Assembly (NCBI GenBank): GCA_934565795.1
Contig: CAKTIM010000002.1
Span: 1-64,000, forward strand
Reading direction: 5' to 3'
Length of the DNA stretch: 64,000 nucleotides
Source of the DNA: an uncultured Oscillospiraceae bacterium
GTDB lineage: Bacteria; Bacillota; Clostridia; Oscillospirales; Oscillospiraceae
Below the pieces are notes generated by a model. That model was not told the DNA's origin and did not search any database. It saw nothing but the letters and a program-made list of their open reading frames with translations. Both the position numbers and the translations under genes were made by a program. Below are positions 44,368 to 52,393 of this stretch, one piece after another (positions within the stretch are counted from its first letter, which is position 1; each line of letters opens with the position of its first letter).

Positions 44368-44958
44368 ATGAAAAAGATTTCAACGGGAATTACAAACGAT
44401 TTTTGCCCTCAAACACTATTTCTATACGGCACATACAAGGAGGACGGAACCCCCAATTTCGGCTTGTTCTGCTGGTTCAGCTACTATTGGGACACAGAAA
44501 TGGGCGTCATGGCCTGTATCGGTGGAAATAAGCTGACGAAAGAACGCATTCACGCAACAAAGGTTTTTTCTGCCAATCTGGTAACGGAAGAGATGCTCCC
44601 GCTTGCGGATTACCTTGGAAATAAAGAAGGCTATGACGGCGACAAGATGGACTTTCCGCTGAAAACCGAAAAGGGGGCCGTATTGGATGTCCCTGTACTG
44701 TCCTGCAGCCCGGTAACATTTGAATTGGAGGTCGCCAAAGCCATTCCCCTGGATGACGGCGAGGTGCTTCTGTGTAAGATTCGCAATGTTTTGATTGCGG
44801 AAGGTCTAAAGGATGAATCTGTAACAATAGAGGAACGGATCCGCAAAATTTCACCGATCAGCACCACCTGTGAAACCTATTTTTCATGGAGCGGACAAGA
44901 CCTTGGCGGGTGGGGTGAACCTAAGAAGAAGTTCCCTTTCAAGGGAACCTCTGAATAA
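44368..44958 (+). CDS. Flavin reductase family protein
   Basis: 196 residues; FMN-binding split-barrel type (GLFCWFSYYWDTEMGVMACI, STTCETYF). It probably binds FMN and reduces flavin or a small electrophile. Co-transcribed with the MarR gene, suggesting a stress-inducible detoxification pair. The last residues GTSE and the stop come from a repeat sequence (AACCTCTGAATAAATCG) also found at 63505 and 15932, so the native C-terminus may have been replaced by insertion. Confidence 0.8.
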   Translation: MKKISTGITNDFCPQTLFLYGTYKEDGTPNFGLFCWFSYYWDTEMGVMACIGGNKLTKERIHATKVFSANLVTEEMLPLADYLGNKEGYDGDKMDFPLKTEKGAVLDVPVLSCSPVTFELEVAKAIPLDDGEVLLCKIRNVLIAEGLKDESVTIEERIRKISPISTTCETYFSWSGQDLGGWGEPKKKFPFKGTSE

Positions 44959-45010
44959 ATCGTAAAAAGCAGCGATTTTCTCGCTGCACTACAGTATGCG
45001 CGGCAGGCAC
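44942..45010. repeat. Type A element left end plus right direct repeat
   Basis: AACCTCTGAATAAATCG at 44946-44962 equals the left end of the full element at 63505. It is followed by GCAGCG/CGCTGC hairpin, CTACAG and TGCGCGGCAGGC, the partner of the repeat at 43812-43860. Confidence 0.65.
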
Positions 45011-45036
45011 CACATGTGGGTGCCTGCCGTTTTTTA
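45001..45036 (+). terminator. Intrinsic terminator after flavin reductase
   Basis: CGGCAGGCACC...GGTGCCTGCCG followed by seven T; a very strong stem. Confidence 0.92.
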
Positions 45037-45834
45037 TATGGCTGCCTCAGCCTCGTCGATCTCCTGCTTCAGCTTCTCCATGTCAAACAGGGAGCGCTGG
45101 GGCTTGACGGTGTCCTCGGTCAGAAGCTGGTAAACACGCTTTGCCAGCTCCAGCTGCTGCCTTGCGGCAGGGTGATTTCCCTGTGCCTGTAGGTAGCGGA
45201 TGATGACCAGCAGCATTTCCAGGGCCATGCTCAGCGACTGATTCTTTTGATCCAGCGCCGCCTCATAGGCCTCCTTTCCGTCCAGCAGAGTTGCTTTCAG
45301 CTCCAGCTTTGTGAAGTAAAGCTCCGGGATGGCCTTCAGCTCCTCACGCAGCAGTGCCAGGTTCCCTTGCTGCCTGTAGGCATCCAGCAGGATAAAATAG
45401 GCGTCGTATTTGATCTCGTCGTCCCGGGTCGAGTCGATCAGCTGCCTGCAAAGCAGCACCGTTTCATCCAGCTTTCCCTGATCCTTCAAAACGTACACCA
45501 GATGATCCAGGATGATCTCGTTATTCGGGAAGCGCCGCAGTCCCTCCCGCAGGATTTCTTCCGCCTGGGCCGGGGCCTCTTCCCACAGCGCAAACGCCCG
45601 TCCGCACAGCTCGCCCACCGGCTCATCTGCATTGTACAGGCTGAATTCCAGCAGATAATCGATGGACACGCCGAAGTACCGGGCAATGATCGGCAGCATG
45701 GTAATGTCCGGCATGGTTGACCCATTTTCCCATTTGGAAACCGCCTGATAGGTCACGCCAAGCTGCTGCGCCAGCATATCCTGAGATATTCCTTTTTCCT
45801 TTCGCAAAAGCCGAATCTGATTCCCAATTTCCAT
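45034..45834 (-). CDS. XRE-family regulator with C-terminal helical repeats
   Basis: 266 residues; start at 45834 (AGAGG 8 nt upstream). N-terminal HTH of Cro/C1 type (IRLLRKEKGISQDMLAQQLG, YQAVSKWENGSTMPD). A TPR-like helical region fills residues 75-255 (PNNEIILDHLVYVLKDQGKLDE, YFILLDAYRQQGNLALLREEL). Such proteins can sense peptides or partner proteins. It is the only regulator in its immediate surroundings; target unknown. Confidence 0.88.
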   Translation of the reverse strand: MEIGNQIRLLRKEKGISQDMLAQQLGVTYQAVSKWENGSTMPDITMLPIIARYFGVSIDYLLEFSLYNADEPVGELCGRAFALWEEAPAQAEEILREGLRRFPNNEIILDHLVYVLKDQGKLDETVLLCRQLIDSTRDDEIKYDAYFILLDAYRQQGNLALLREELKAIPELYFTKLELKATLLDGKEAYEAALDQKNQSLSMALEMLLVIIRYLQAQGNHPAARQQLELAKRVYQLLTEDTVKPQRSLFDMEKLKQEIDEAEAAI

Positions 45835-45952
45835 GATGATAACCTCTTTCATTTTTTTCAAAGCTTCCTTAGCAAGCCCTGTAGCTACAGCTTACCATTT
45901 TTCACGGAAAAGGGAATAACCGAGCTTTTGAATGCGGGGCAACCGTCAGTTG

Positions 45953-45989
45953 AAAAGCAGGCTGCCGGCAAATTACCGACAGCCTGCTT
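45953..45989 (-). terminator. Intrinsic terminator of the second phosphatidyltransferase
   Basis: Minus strand AAGCAGGCTGTCGG/CCGGCAGCCTGCTT with short T-run. Confidence 0.8.
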
Positions 45990-45995
45990 GCAATG

Positions 45996-46595
45996 TCAAA
46001 AATCCTGCGTTGCTTCATCCGTGTTCAAATCCTGGGTTTTCTTGTTCTTTCCGCAGTATGCACAAATATATCCAACGAAGGAGGCAGCCAGGAAGCAGCC
46101 GTCCACAACAGCGATCAGATACACCATGGTGGAGGGAATATCCGGGAACAGCACCATGAAAATCAGGCTGACAAACAGAACGGTGGTGCAGATTTTTCCG
46201 ATGAACAGCGCGCCGGGGAGCATCTTCCCATTCAGGTAGGCAATGATACCGGCGATCACCTGGAAGATTTCCTTGATCAGCAGCAGCCAAAGCACTGGGT
46301 AGAGGACGGGGTATTTCAGCGACAGGCACAGCAGCAGCGCAGCCTGGGTCGCCTTATCGGCGATGGGGTCAAGGATGATTCCCAGGCGGGAGATCATGTT
46401 GAATTTCCTTGCAATCTTGCCGTCAACCAGGTCGGTCAGGCAGGAGAGCGCCAGCACGCTGCCTGCGGCAACATAGTCTGTGGTGGTTTCGGCGGTGAGA
46501 TACAGGTAGACATAAACAGGGATAAGCAACAGACGAAACAGGCTGAGAAAATTCGGTATGGTAAAAACCTCTTTTTTCCAGTTCAGGTTAAACAT
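45996..46595 (-). CDS. CDP-alcohol phosphatidyltransferase, second paralogue
   Basis: 199 residues. The complete family motif is present (DGKIAR ... GIILDPIAD) with about five membrane spans. Could be a cardiolipin synthase, phosphatidylglycerophosphate or other phospholipid synthase; residues do not decide. It has its own promoter (46678-46706) and GGAGG Shine-Dalgarno. The C-terminus has a hydrophilic tail (KNKKTQDLNTDEATQDF) unlike pgsA at 31886. Confidence 0.85.
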   Translation of the reverse strand: MFNLNWKKEVFTIPNFLSLFRLLLIPVYVYLYLTAETTTDYVAAGSVLALSCLTDLVDGKIARKFNMISRLGIILDPIADKATQAALLLCLSLKYPVLYPVLWLLLIKEIFQVIAGIIAYLNGKMLPGALFIGKICTTVLFVSLIFMVLFPDIPSTMVYLIAVVDGCFLAASFVGYICAYCGKNKKTQDLNTDEATQDF

Positions 46596-46677
46596 GGATG
46601 ATCCTCCGAAGTAGATGTCATGCGCGAGAGGGGACGTTTGCCCACATAGAATCGTCGCATTTGCAAAGACTTGCTAT

Positions 46678-46706
46678 ATTATAGTCGTTTTCATTCTATT
46701 TATCAA
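46678..46706 (-). promoter_or_regulatory. Promoter of the second phosphatidyltransferase
   Basis: Minus strand TTGATA, 17-nt spacer, TATAAT; overlaps the end of the upstream operon. Confidence 0.75.
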
Positions 46707-47271
46707 GCTCTTTGTGGACAAATTTTGATGAATTGGCATTTCCGCCGGAGCGGTTCTTTGCCACGGCGGTGGCATATTGCAGGGTGAGGTGCCGCCAGGT
46801 TGGCTTATCCAGCGTCCCCGTCATGGGCAGCCCTGCCAGCTGCTGAAAGTCGGACAGGGAATGGCCGGTCATTTCATCCATATACCCGGAGGTCGTCGGG
46901 CGAAAAACGCTGTGATATTCCTCGGCCAGGAAATGCATCATGCTCTGCGCCAGGTGGAGGTATGGGCTGTACAGCCCCGCCGTCGGGGGAAAATCCATCT
47001 GAATATCCATCAGCATGGCCTGGGCGGCGGAAACCATAATCAGCGCCTCGTCGTAGGCGAGGACGACGGCCTCCCAGGTGTCCTGGTCGGTGACCCCGGT
47101 CACCGGCAGCCCGTGGCTGCGCTGGAATTTGCTGACGGCTGCCTGGGTGGATGGCTCGTAAATTCCATTCGGTACCAGCAGATCCAGGTCGCCGTCATGC
47201 TGGGCAATGGTACGCAGCATCCATTGCAGGCTGCGTATCGGCTGATTGTAAAGCGCGCGATCCTGACTCAT
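46696..47271 (-). CDS. Peptidoglycan-binding-domain protein
   Basis: 191 residues, no signal peptide. PG_binding_1-like repeat near 8-70 (SLQWMLRTIA, NGIYEPSTQAAVSKFQRSHGLPVTGVTDQDTW) and a second, more divergent one near 100-165 (SLSDFQQLAGLPMTGTLDKPTW). Start overlaps the upstream gene by 4 nt. Probably acts on the spore cortex or cell wall together with its operon mates; the lack of an export signal suggests mother-cell or spore-coat location. Confidence 0.8.
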   Translation of the reverse strand: MSQDRALYNQPIRSLQWMLRTIAQHDGDLDLLVPNGIYEPSTQAAVSKFQRSHGLPVTGVTDQDTWEAVVLAYDEALIMVSAAQAMLMDIQMDFPPTAGLYSPYLHLAQSMMHFLAEEYHSVFRPTTSGYMDEMTGHSLSDFQQLAGLPMTGTLDKPTWRHLTLQYATAVAKNRSGGNANSSKFVHKELDK

Positions 47272-48494
47272 CGATTTCCCTCCCGCCGAGCGTTGTCCCG
47301 GTCACCCTCGGAGATGGATACCCCCGGAAATTGGGCGATATCCGTAGAGCGGGTGTTCCTTTCCCTGGGCGAAGTCTGATTGATGATGGCAGAGGTATAG
47401 GGCAGTCGCTCAAAGTCCCGCAAGCTGGTATCCTCAATGCCGGTAAACTGATTGAAAATTGCCTCCCAGGTGTTATAATCCACGCTCCCGGTCTGGGGTA
47501 GGCCAAATCTTCGCTGGGCGGCCAACACGGCGGAGCGGGTGGCAGGGCCGAATATCCCGTCGATGGCCACGCTGGGAATGTCATTGATGTAGGCCGAGAG
47601 CACCCGCAGCATGTATTGCAGCTGCTCGACGCGAATGCCCCGGTCGCCCTGCTGAATGGGCGTCGGCCCGGCCCAGGCGATGTTATAGTAGGTCTGCCCC
47701 TGGCTTTGCAGCTCGGATAGATTGGTAACGGCGGTGTACAGCCGCACAAGCTCATACCAGGTGGCCTGACCCACGATCCCGTCGGACTGCAAATTAAAAA
47801 TTTCCTGGAATTTTCGCACGGCCGCTTCGGCTTTTTCTCCGAATATTCCGTCAATTCTGGGAATCTTCGGGATGGCAGGATAGTTCTGGGAGATGCGGTT
47901 CAGCTCCGTCTGGATCACCACCACATATGGGCCAATGTTTCCCCGCCGGATGGGGTTGCCGGGGTAGGAGGAGGTATAGTTCCGCACAGGAGCGTTGGTG
48001 ACGATCTCAATGTCGCCGTAGTAGCTGCGCAGAATCTGAACGGAGTTGTAGCCCTGCTGGGCCAGCTCCTGACTGCCCCACTGGCTCAGACCATTGCAGG
48101 TCACCGTGGTGCCGTTGCAGTATTTCGCCGCCAGAGGCTCCACAAAGCCGGGACGGCGGATATAATCGTTGAACATCCCGTCCACCAGGCGGGAGATATT
48201 GGTAAAGAAGCTTCGCCCATTTACAAAGGCCTGGTCATAGGCGGTGTTGTTGGTGATGTCAAAGTCATAGCCGCGGCTGCGGTAGAATTCCGTGTATACC
48301 CGGTTCAGGGCGAACGAGACAATGGCCAGAATGTTGGCTCGCAGGGCGCTTTCCTCCCAGGTGGGGTAGATTTCGCTGGAGGCAACATTCTTGATGTAAT
48401 CAACAAAATTCACCGTCACATTTTCTGCAGGGGTATTGGGTGCACCCAGATGGACGGTGATCCGCTGGGGGACAAAGGGCGTTACAGTCGGCAT
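47268..48494 (-). CDS. SpoIID-like/peptidoglycan-binding protein
   Basis: 408 residues, no signal peptide. The N-terminal part (VDYIKNVASSEIYPTWEESALRAN, LSQWGSQELAQQGYNS, ILRSYYGDIEIV) resembles the SpoIID/LytB fold, including the SQxGS-type motif. Two PG_binding_1 repeats follow (about 185-255 and 285-360: IDGIFGEKAEAAVRKFQ, IDGIFGPATRSAVLAAQRRFG). The C-terminus is polar. Likely a spore or cell-wall structural or lytic-accessory protein; the combination without export signal is unusual. Confidence 0.78.
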   Translation of the reverse strand: MPTVTPFVPQRITVHLGAPNTPAENVTVNFVDYIKNVASSEIYPTWEESALRANILAIVSFALNRVYTEFYRSRGYDFDITNNTAYDQAFVNGRSFFTNISRLVDGMFNDYIRRPGFVEPLAAKYCNGTTVTCNGLSQWGSQELAQQGYNSVQILRSYYGDIEIVTNAPVRNYTSSYPGNPIRRGNIGPYVVVIQTELNRISQNYPAIPKIPRIDGIFGEKAEAAVRKFQEIFNLQSDGIVGQATWYELVRLYTAVTNLSELQSQGQTYYNIAWAGPTPIQQGDRGIRVEQLQYMLRVLSAYINDIPSVAIDGIFGPATRSAVLAAQRRFGLPQTGSVDYNTWEAIFNQFTGIEDTSLRDFERLPYTSAIINQTSPRERNTRSTDIAQFPGVSISEGDRDNARREGNR

Positions 48495-48504
48495 GGCAAC
48501 CCCC

Positions 48505-48885
48505 TTACAGGTTCTGCGGCGGGGTGTCCACGTTCATGCTGTCCTCCTCGCCCCGGGGCAGCTGGGACAGCGGGATCAGCTTGATATCCTGGAATGTGGT
48601 GGTTCCCGCAAACACCTGGATATTCCGGGACTCAAAGGGGCCGAAGCCATTGCGGTAGGCATACATATTTACAAGGGCATAGGGCTTTTCCTCCGCTCCC
48701 GGCTCCTGGCTTTCAGAGAGATTGGGCGCGGGAATTTCAATTACGGATATCAATCCGCTTCGGTCGGTGACCCGCATGGCGATTGCCGTTTCATCCGGCG
48801 CGGTGACCACCACCGCTACATCCCGCAGCGGTATCTGGGCATTGCTGGCAAAGGCACGCGCCTGTATGTATCCAATGGCGGACAT
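48505..48885 (-). CDS. Beta-sandwich protein of the spore/wall operon
   Basis: 126 residues; ATG 48885 (GGAAGG 7 nt upstream) preferred to 48891. Strand-rich (YIQARAFASNAQIPLRDVAVVVTAP, GLISVIEIPAPN, ALVNMYAYRNGFGPFESRNIQVFAG), resembling carboxypeptidase-regulatory-like/CNA-B folds. It lies 10 nt before the SpoIID-like gene, so probably a complex partner. Not assigned further. Confidence 0.65.
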   Translation of the reverse strand: MSAIGYIQARAFASNAQIPLRDVAVVVTAPDETAIAMRVTDRSGLISVIEIPAPNLSESQEPGAEEKPYALVNMYAYRNGFGPFESRNIQVFAGTTTFQDIKLIPLSQLPRGEEDSMNVDTPPQNL

Positions 48886-48973
48886 ATTCATCCCTTCCTT
48901 TCCATACTGTATCAGGATATGCGCGTCGGGCGAAAAGGGTGCAGGCGAGGCAATCTCTGCCTCGCCTATCCAG

Positions 48974-49402
48974 CTACAGAAAGGGTTTCATCTGGTGCAC
49001 ATTGCTGCTTTCCGTATCCAGCAGCTTTTGGGAAAGGGCATACACCGCATCATCCGGCTTTTCCAGCTGGTGCAGGTTCTTCAGTCCCTTGATAACGCCG
49101 CTGGTGTTTCCCCGGATCATCATGGCCGCGATTTTGCTGTTGACATCCCCAAAGGAAAGCTGCATCCGGGTCATCCTGTCCGTCATAAAACGGATGGACG
49201 GGTTCAGCTGCGGCAAGCTCCAGTTTCGCTTTCGCGCGATGGCCTGCGCCTCGCTTTCAATGGAGGCGTACTCCCGCAGCTGGGATTCCACCGCCTTGCG
49301 CAGCTCCGGCTTCATGTCGCAGTCCAGCACGCTTCGGATGCCCAGCTGTCCCATCTGTGTGGTTTTCAGGACGGAGGACAGTACTTCTTTGTTATCTTTC
49401 AT
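48974..49402 (-). CDS. Helical protein, spore-coat (CotF/DUF2383)-like
   Basis: 142 residues; start 49402 after GGTGAG. Helix-rich ferritin-like pattern (SSVLKTTQMGQLGIRSVLDCDMKPELRKAV, YASIESEAQAIARKR, IAAMMIRGNTSGVIKGLKNLH). This resembles small coat-associated four-helix proteins, but I cannot fix the family. A GGCGAGGCA/TGCCTCGCC hairpin (48943-48967) separates it from the next operon gene. Confidence 0.6.
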   Translation of the reverse strand: MKDNKEVLSSVLKTTQMGQLGIRSVLDCDMKPELRKAVESQLREYASIESEAQAIARKRNWSLPQLNPSIRFMTDRMTRMQLSFGDVNSKIAAMMIRGNTSGVIKGLKNLHQLEKPDDAVYALSQKLLDTESSNVHQMKPFL

Positions 49403-49507
49403 CAATTCTCACCCTTGCCAGTATGCGCAGATTGCCGATGATTATTCCGTGGCAAGCAGCGCCGCCGCCTGCATATAATAATCAGACGGAAAGGATGTGG
49501 TAAACCA

Positions 49508-51331
49508 ATGTGCGCCATTGCAGGCTGTATTGATTTTCCCATTTCAAATGAAACCGCGCTAAAGATGCTGCGCACCATGTCCCGGCGCGGCCCGGATGGG
49601 CAGGGGATTTACCGAACAAAGCGCTGTACGCTGCTCCATTCCCGCCTGGCGATCATCGACCCGGAGGGCGGGAAGCAGCCCATGTCCCTGGATTTCGGCG
49701 GCGAGACATACACCCTTTGCTATAACGGCGAGCTGTACAATACGGCGCAGCTGCGGCAGGAGCTGGAGAGGCTGGGCCATCAATTCCTGGGCCACTCCGA
49801 CACGGAGGTGGTGCTCCATTCCTATGCCCAGTGGGGCGAGGAAAGCCTGGAGCGCTTCAACGGTATTTTTGCCTTTGCCGTGTGGGAAAGCAGCCGGCAG
49901 CGGCTGTTCCTGGCCAGGGACAGGATCGGCGTAAAGCCCCTTTTTTATGTGGAGCGGGAGCGGGGGCTGGTATTTGCCTCTGAGATAAAAACCTGCCTTT
50001 GCTGCCCGGAGCTGAAGCCGGAGCTGGACGCCCAGGGAGCCTATCAGCTGCTTTTGCTTGGCCCCGGACGCATCCCCGGCAGCGGTGTATTTCGCGGTGT
50101 GCGGGAGCTGGAGCCTGGCTGGTGCGGCTATTTTGAGGAGGGGCGGCTATCCGCCCGCCAGTATTGGATGCTGCGGGATCGAATCCATGAGGATACCCTG
50201 GAGCAGACCGCCGAGCAGGTTCGGGCCTTGGTCACCGATTCCATCCGGCGGCAGATGGTTTCTGATGTGCCCATTGGCACGTTCCTCTCCGGCGGGCTGG
50301 ATTCCAGCATCATCAGCGCGGTCTGCGCCGGGGAAATGGCCAAGAGGGGAGAGCAGCTGGAGACCTTCTCGGTGGATTACCTGAACAACGATCGGTATTT
50401 TACGCCCGGAAAATTCCAGCCCAATTCCGATAATGCTTACATCGAAAGGATGCTCAGCGCCATCCGCTCCCGGCACCACTGGACGGTGCTGACGCCCAGA
50501 CAGCTGATGGATGCGCTGGAGCAGGCGACCCAGGCCCGGGATCTGCCGGGAATGGCGGATGTGGATTTCTCGCTGCTGGCGTTCTGCGCGGATATCCGGC
50601 AGCATGTCAAGGTTGCCCTCTCCGGCGAATGCGCGGATGAGATTTTTGGCGGCTATCCCTGGTACCGGGATCCCCAGGTGCGGGAGAAGGCCGGCTTCCC
50701 CTGGTCGCAGACCACGGCACAGCGTGCCGGACTGATGACCGATCTGCTGCGGAAAAACGGGTCGGCGGAGGACTTCGTGATGGACGAATACCGGCGCACC
50801 TGCCGGGAAAGCGACATCCTGCCCGAAAACACCCCGCTGGAGCGGCGGATGAAGGAAATGGTCAACCTGAATTTCCGCTGGTTCATGCAGACTCTGCTGG
50901 ATCGCAAGGATCGCATGAGCATGTATTCCGGGCTGGAGGTTCGGGTGCCCTTCTGCGATTACCGCATTGCCGAGTATCTGTACGCGGTGCCCTGGGAGAT
51001 GAAGGATCTGAACGGCCGGGAGAAGGGGCTGCTGCGCCATGCCGTGCAGGGCCTTCTCCCGGAGGAGATCATCACCCGAAAGAAAAGCCCTTATCCCAAG
51101 ACCTTTGATCCCCACTATGAGGAGCTGGTTCACCGCCGCCTGGAAAGCGTCCTGAACGAAAAGGACAATCCGCTCTTTGCGCTGATCGACCGAAAAAATC
51201 TGGTGTCCTTCCTACAGCAGGAGACCCAATGGCCCTGGTATGGGCAGCTGATGCGCCGCCCGCAGACAATGGCCTATATTCTTCAGATCGATTACTGGCT
51301 CAAGGCATACCGGGTGAATGTGATGGTATAG
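49508..51331 (+). CDS. asnB: Asparagine synthase (glutamine-hydrolysing)
   Basis: 607 residues. Makes asparagine from aspartate, glutamine and ATP. N-terminal Ntn glutaminase with catalytic Cys2 (MCAIAGC) and RGPDGQG; C-terminal synthetase with the PP-loop SGGLDSS, and SGECADEIFGGYPWY. The ATG fits because Cys2 must become N-terminal. The Shine-Dalgarno AAAGGA is 12 nt away. TATAAT lies at 49474-49479 with a poor -35. Confidence 0.95.
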   Translation: MCAIAGCIDFPISNETALKMLRTMSRRGPDGQGIYRTKRCTLLHSRLAIIDPEGGKQPMSLDFGGETYTLCYNGELYNTAQLRQELERLGHQFLGHSDTEVVLHSYAQWGEESLERFNGIFAFAVWESSRQRLFLARDRIGVKPLFYVERERGLVFASEIKTCLCCPELKPELDAQGAYQLLLLGPGRIPGSGVFRGVRELEPGWCGYFEEGRLSARQYWMLRDRIHEDTLEQTAEQVRALVTDSIRRQMVSDVPIGTFLSGGLDSSIISAVCAGEMAKRGEQLETFSVDYLNNDRYFTPGKFQPNSDNAYIERMLSAIRSRHHWTVLTPRQLMDALEQATQARDLPGMADVDFSLLAFCADIRQHVKVALSGECADEIFGGYPWYRDPQVREKAGFPWSQTTAQRAGLMTDLLRKNGSAEDFVMDEYRRTCRESDILPENTPLERRMKEMVNLNFRWFMQTLLDRKDRMSMYSGLEVRVPFCDYRIAEYLYAVPWEMKDLNGREKGLLRHAVQGLLPEEIITRKKSPYPKTFDPHYEELVHRRLESVLNEKDNPLFALIDRKNLVSFLQQETQWPWYGQLMRRPQTMAYILQIDYWLKAYRVNVMV

Positions 51332-51353
51332 GGAGGCGTTTGCTTTTCTTCAA

Positions 51354-51388
51354 AAAATTTGCCTGCTCAGTGAGAGCAGGCAAATTTT
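51354..51388. terminator. Bidirectional terminator between asnB and the exchanger
   Basis: AAAATTTGCCTGCT...AGCAGGCAAATTTT, a symmetrical stem with A/T tracts on both sides. Confidence 0.85.
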
Positions 51389-51407
51389 AGGGGGTAATGA
51401 ATAGATA

Positions 51408-52373
51408 TTATGCCGCAAACTGGAATACGCAGAAGGCGGCGTAAATGCACAGCAGGACGATTCCCTGCCAGCGGCTGAGCTTCTTGGTAGCCAGGGGCGG
51501 CAGCGTCAGGAACGCCATCACAAAGAGCATCAGCGGAATATCCAGCACCAGTGATGCGTTCCGGCCGAGCAGCAGCTTTTCCTGGGGGATGGAGAAGGGC
51601 TTCAGCACCGACGCCACGCCGGATACCAGCACCAGATTCAGAATATTGGCGCCGATCACGTTGCCGAGCGACAGAGAGCCGTGCCCCTTGACCAGGGAGG
51701 TAATGGCCGTCACAAGCTCCGGCAGCGAGGTACCCAGCGCCACAAAGGTCAGGGCAATTACCGATTCCGGCACGCCCAGCGCGTGTGCGATCAGGGTACC
51801 ATTGTCCACCAGCAGATCGGCCCCCACCGCGATCAGCGCCGCGCCGACCACCAGCAGCAGAATGCTGACACCCAACGCCCGCGTTTTTGCAGGCTGCTCC
51901 TCCGGCGCGGCGGGGGAGGGATTTTTCAGCCCCTGGCGGATGGTGCAGAACAGATACAGCGCCAGGATCACCAGCATGCAGATGCCAATGGCATACCCAA
52001 AGTAGCCGGTGAGATAGGCGTTTACGCAGTAAATTGCGGCGGCGCTGAAGAAGAAAATGACGGGCAGCTTCAGACTCTTCGGGTCAATGACTGCCGGACG
52101 AACCGCAATGGTAATGGCGGCAATCAGGGCGGTATTGCAGATGATGGAGCCGATGGCGTTGCCATAGGCAATTTCTCCGTGGCCGCTGACGGCGGAGGTG
52201 GCGGATACCATTACCTCCGGCAGGGTGGTGCCCAGAGAAACCACTGTCGCGCCGATAATCAGCTCCGGCACATGAAAATGCTCCGCGATATCCGTTGCAC
52301 CATCCACAAACCAGTCGCCGCCCTTGATCAGCAGCACCAGGCCCAGCGCAAACAGCAAAACAGGAACAAGCAT
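51408..52373 (-). CDS. Calcium/sodium antiporter (CaCA family)
   Basis: 321 residues, about ten membrane spans in two inverted halves. The two alpha-repeat signatures are GTTLPEVMVSATSA and GTSLPELVTAITS, with GNAIGS and GNVIGANILN. Exports Ca2+ in exchange for Na+ (YrbG type). A hydrophilic loop (NPSPAAPEEQPAKTR) divides the halves. It may be co-transcribed with the upstream acyltransferase-like gene (gap 20 nt). Confidence 0.92.
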   Translation of the reverse strand: MLVPVLLFALGLVLLIKGGDWFVDGATDIAEHFHVPELIIGATVVSLGTTLPEVMVSATSAVSGHGEIAYGNAIGSIICNTALIAAITIAVRPAVIDPKSLKLPVIFFFSAAAIYCVNAYLTGYFGYAIGICMLVILALYLFCTIRQGLKNPSPAAPEEQPAKTRALGVSILLLVVGAALIAVGADLLVDNGTLIAHALGVPESVIALTFVALGTSLPELVTAITSLVKGHGSLSLGNVIGANILNLVLVSGVASVLKPFSIPQEKLLLGRNASLVLDIPLMLFVMAFLTLPPLATKKLSRWQGIVLLCIYAAFCVFQFAA

Positions 52374-52393
52374 GTGATCCTCTCCTAAACCTC

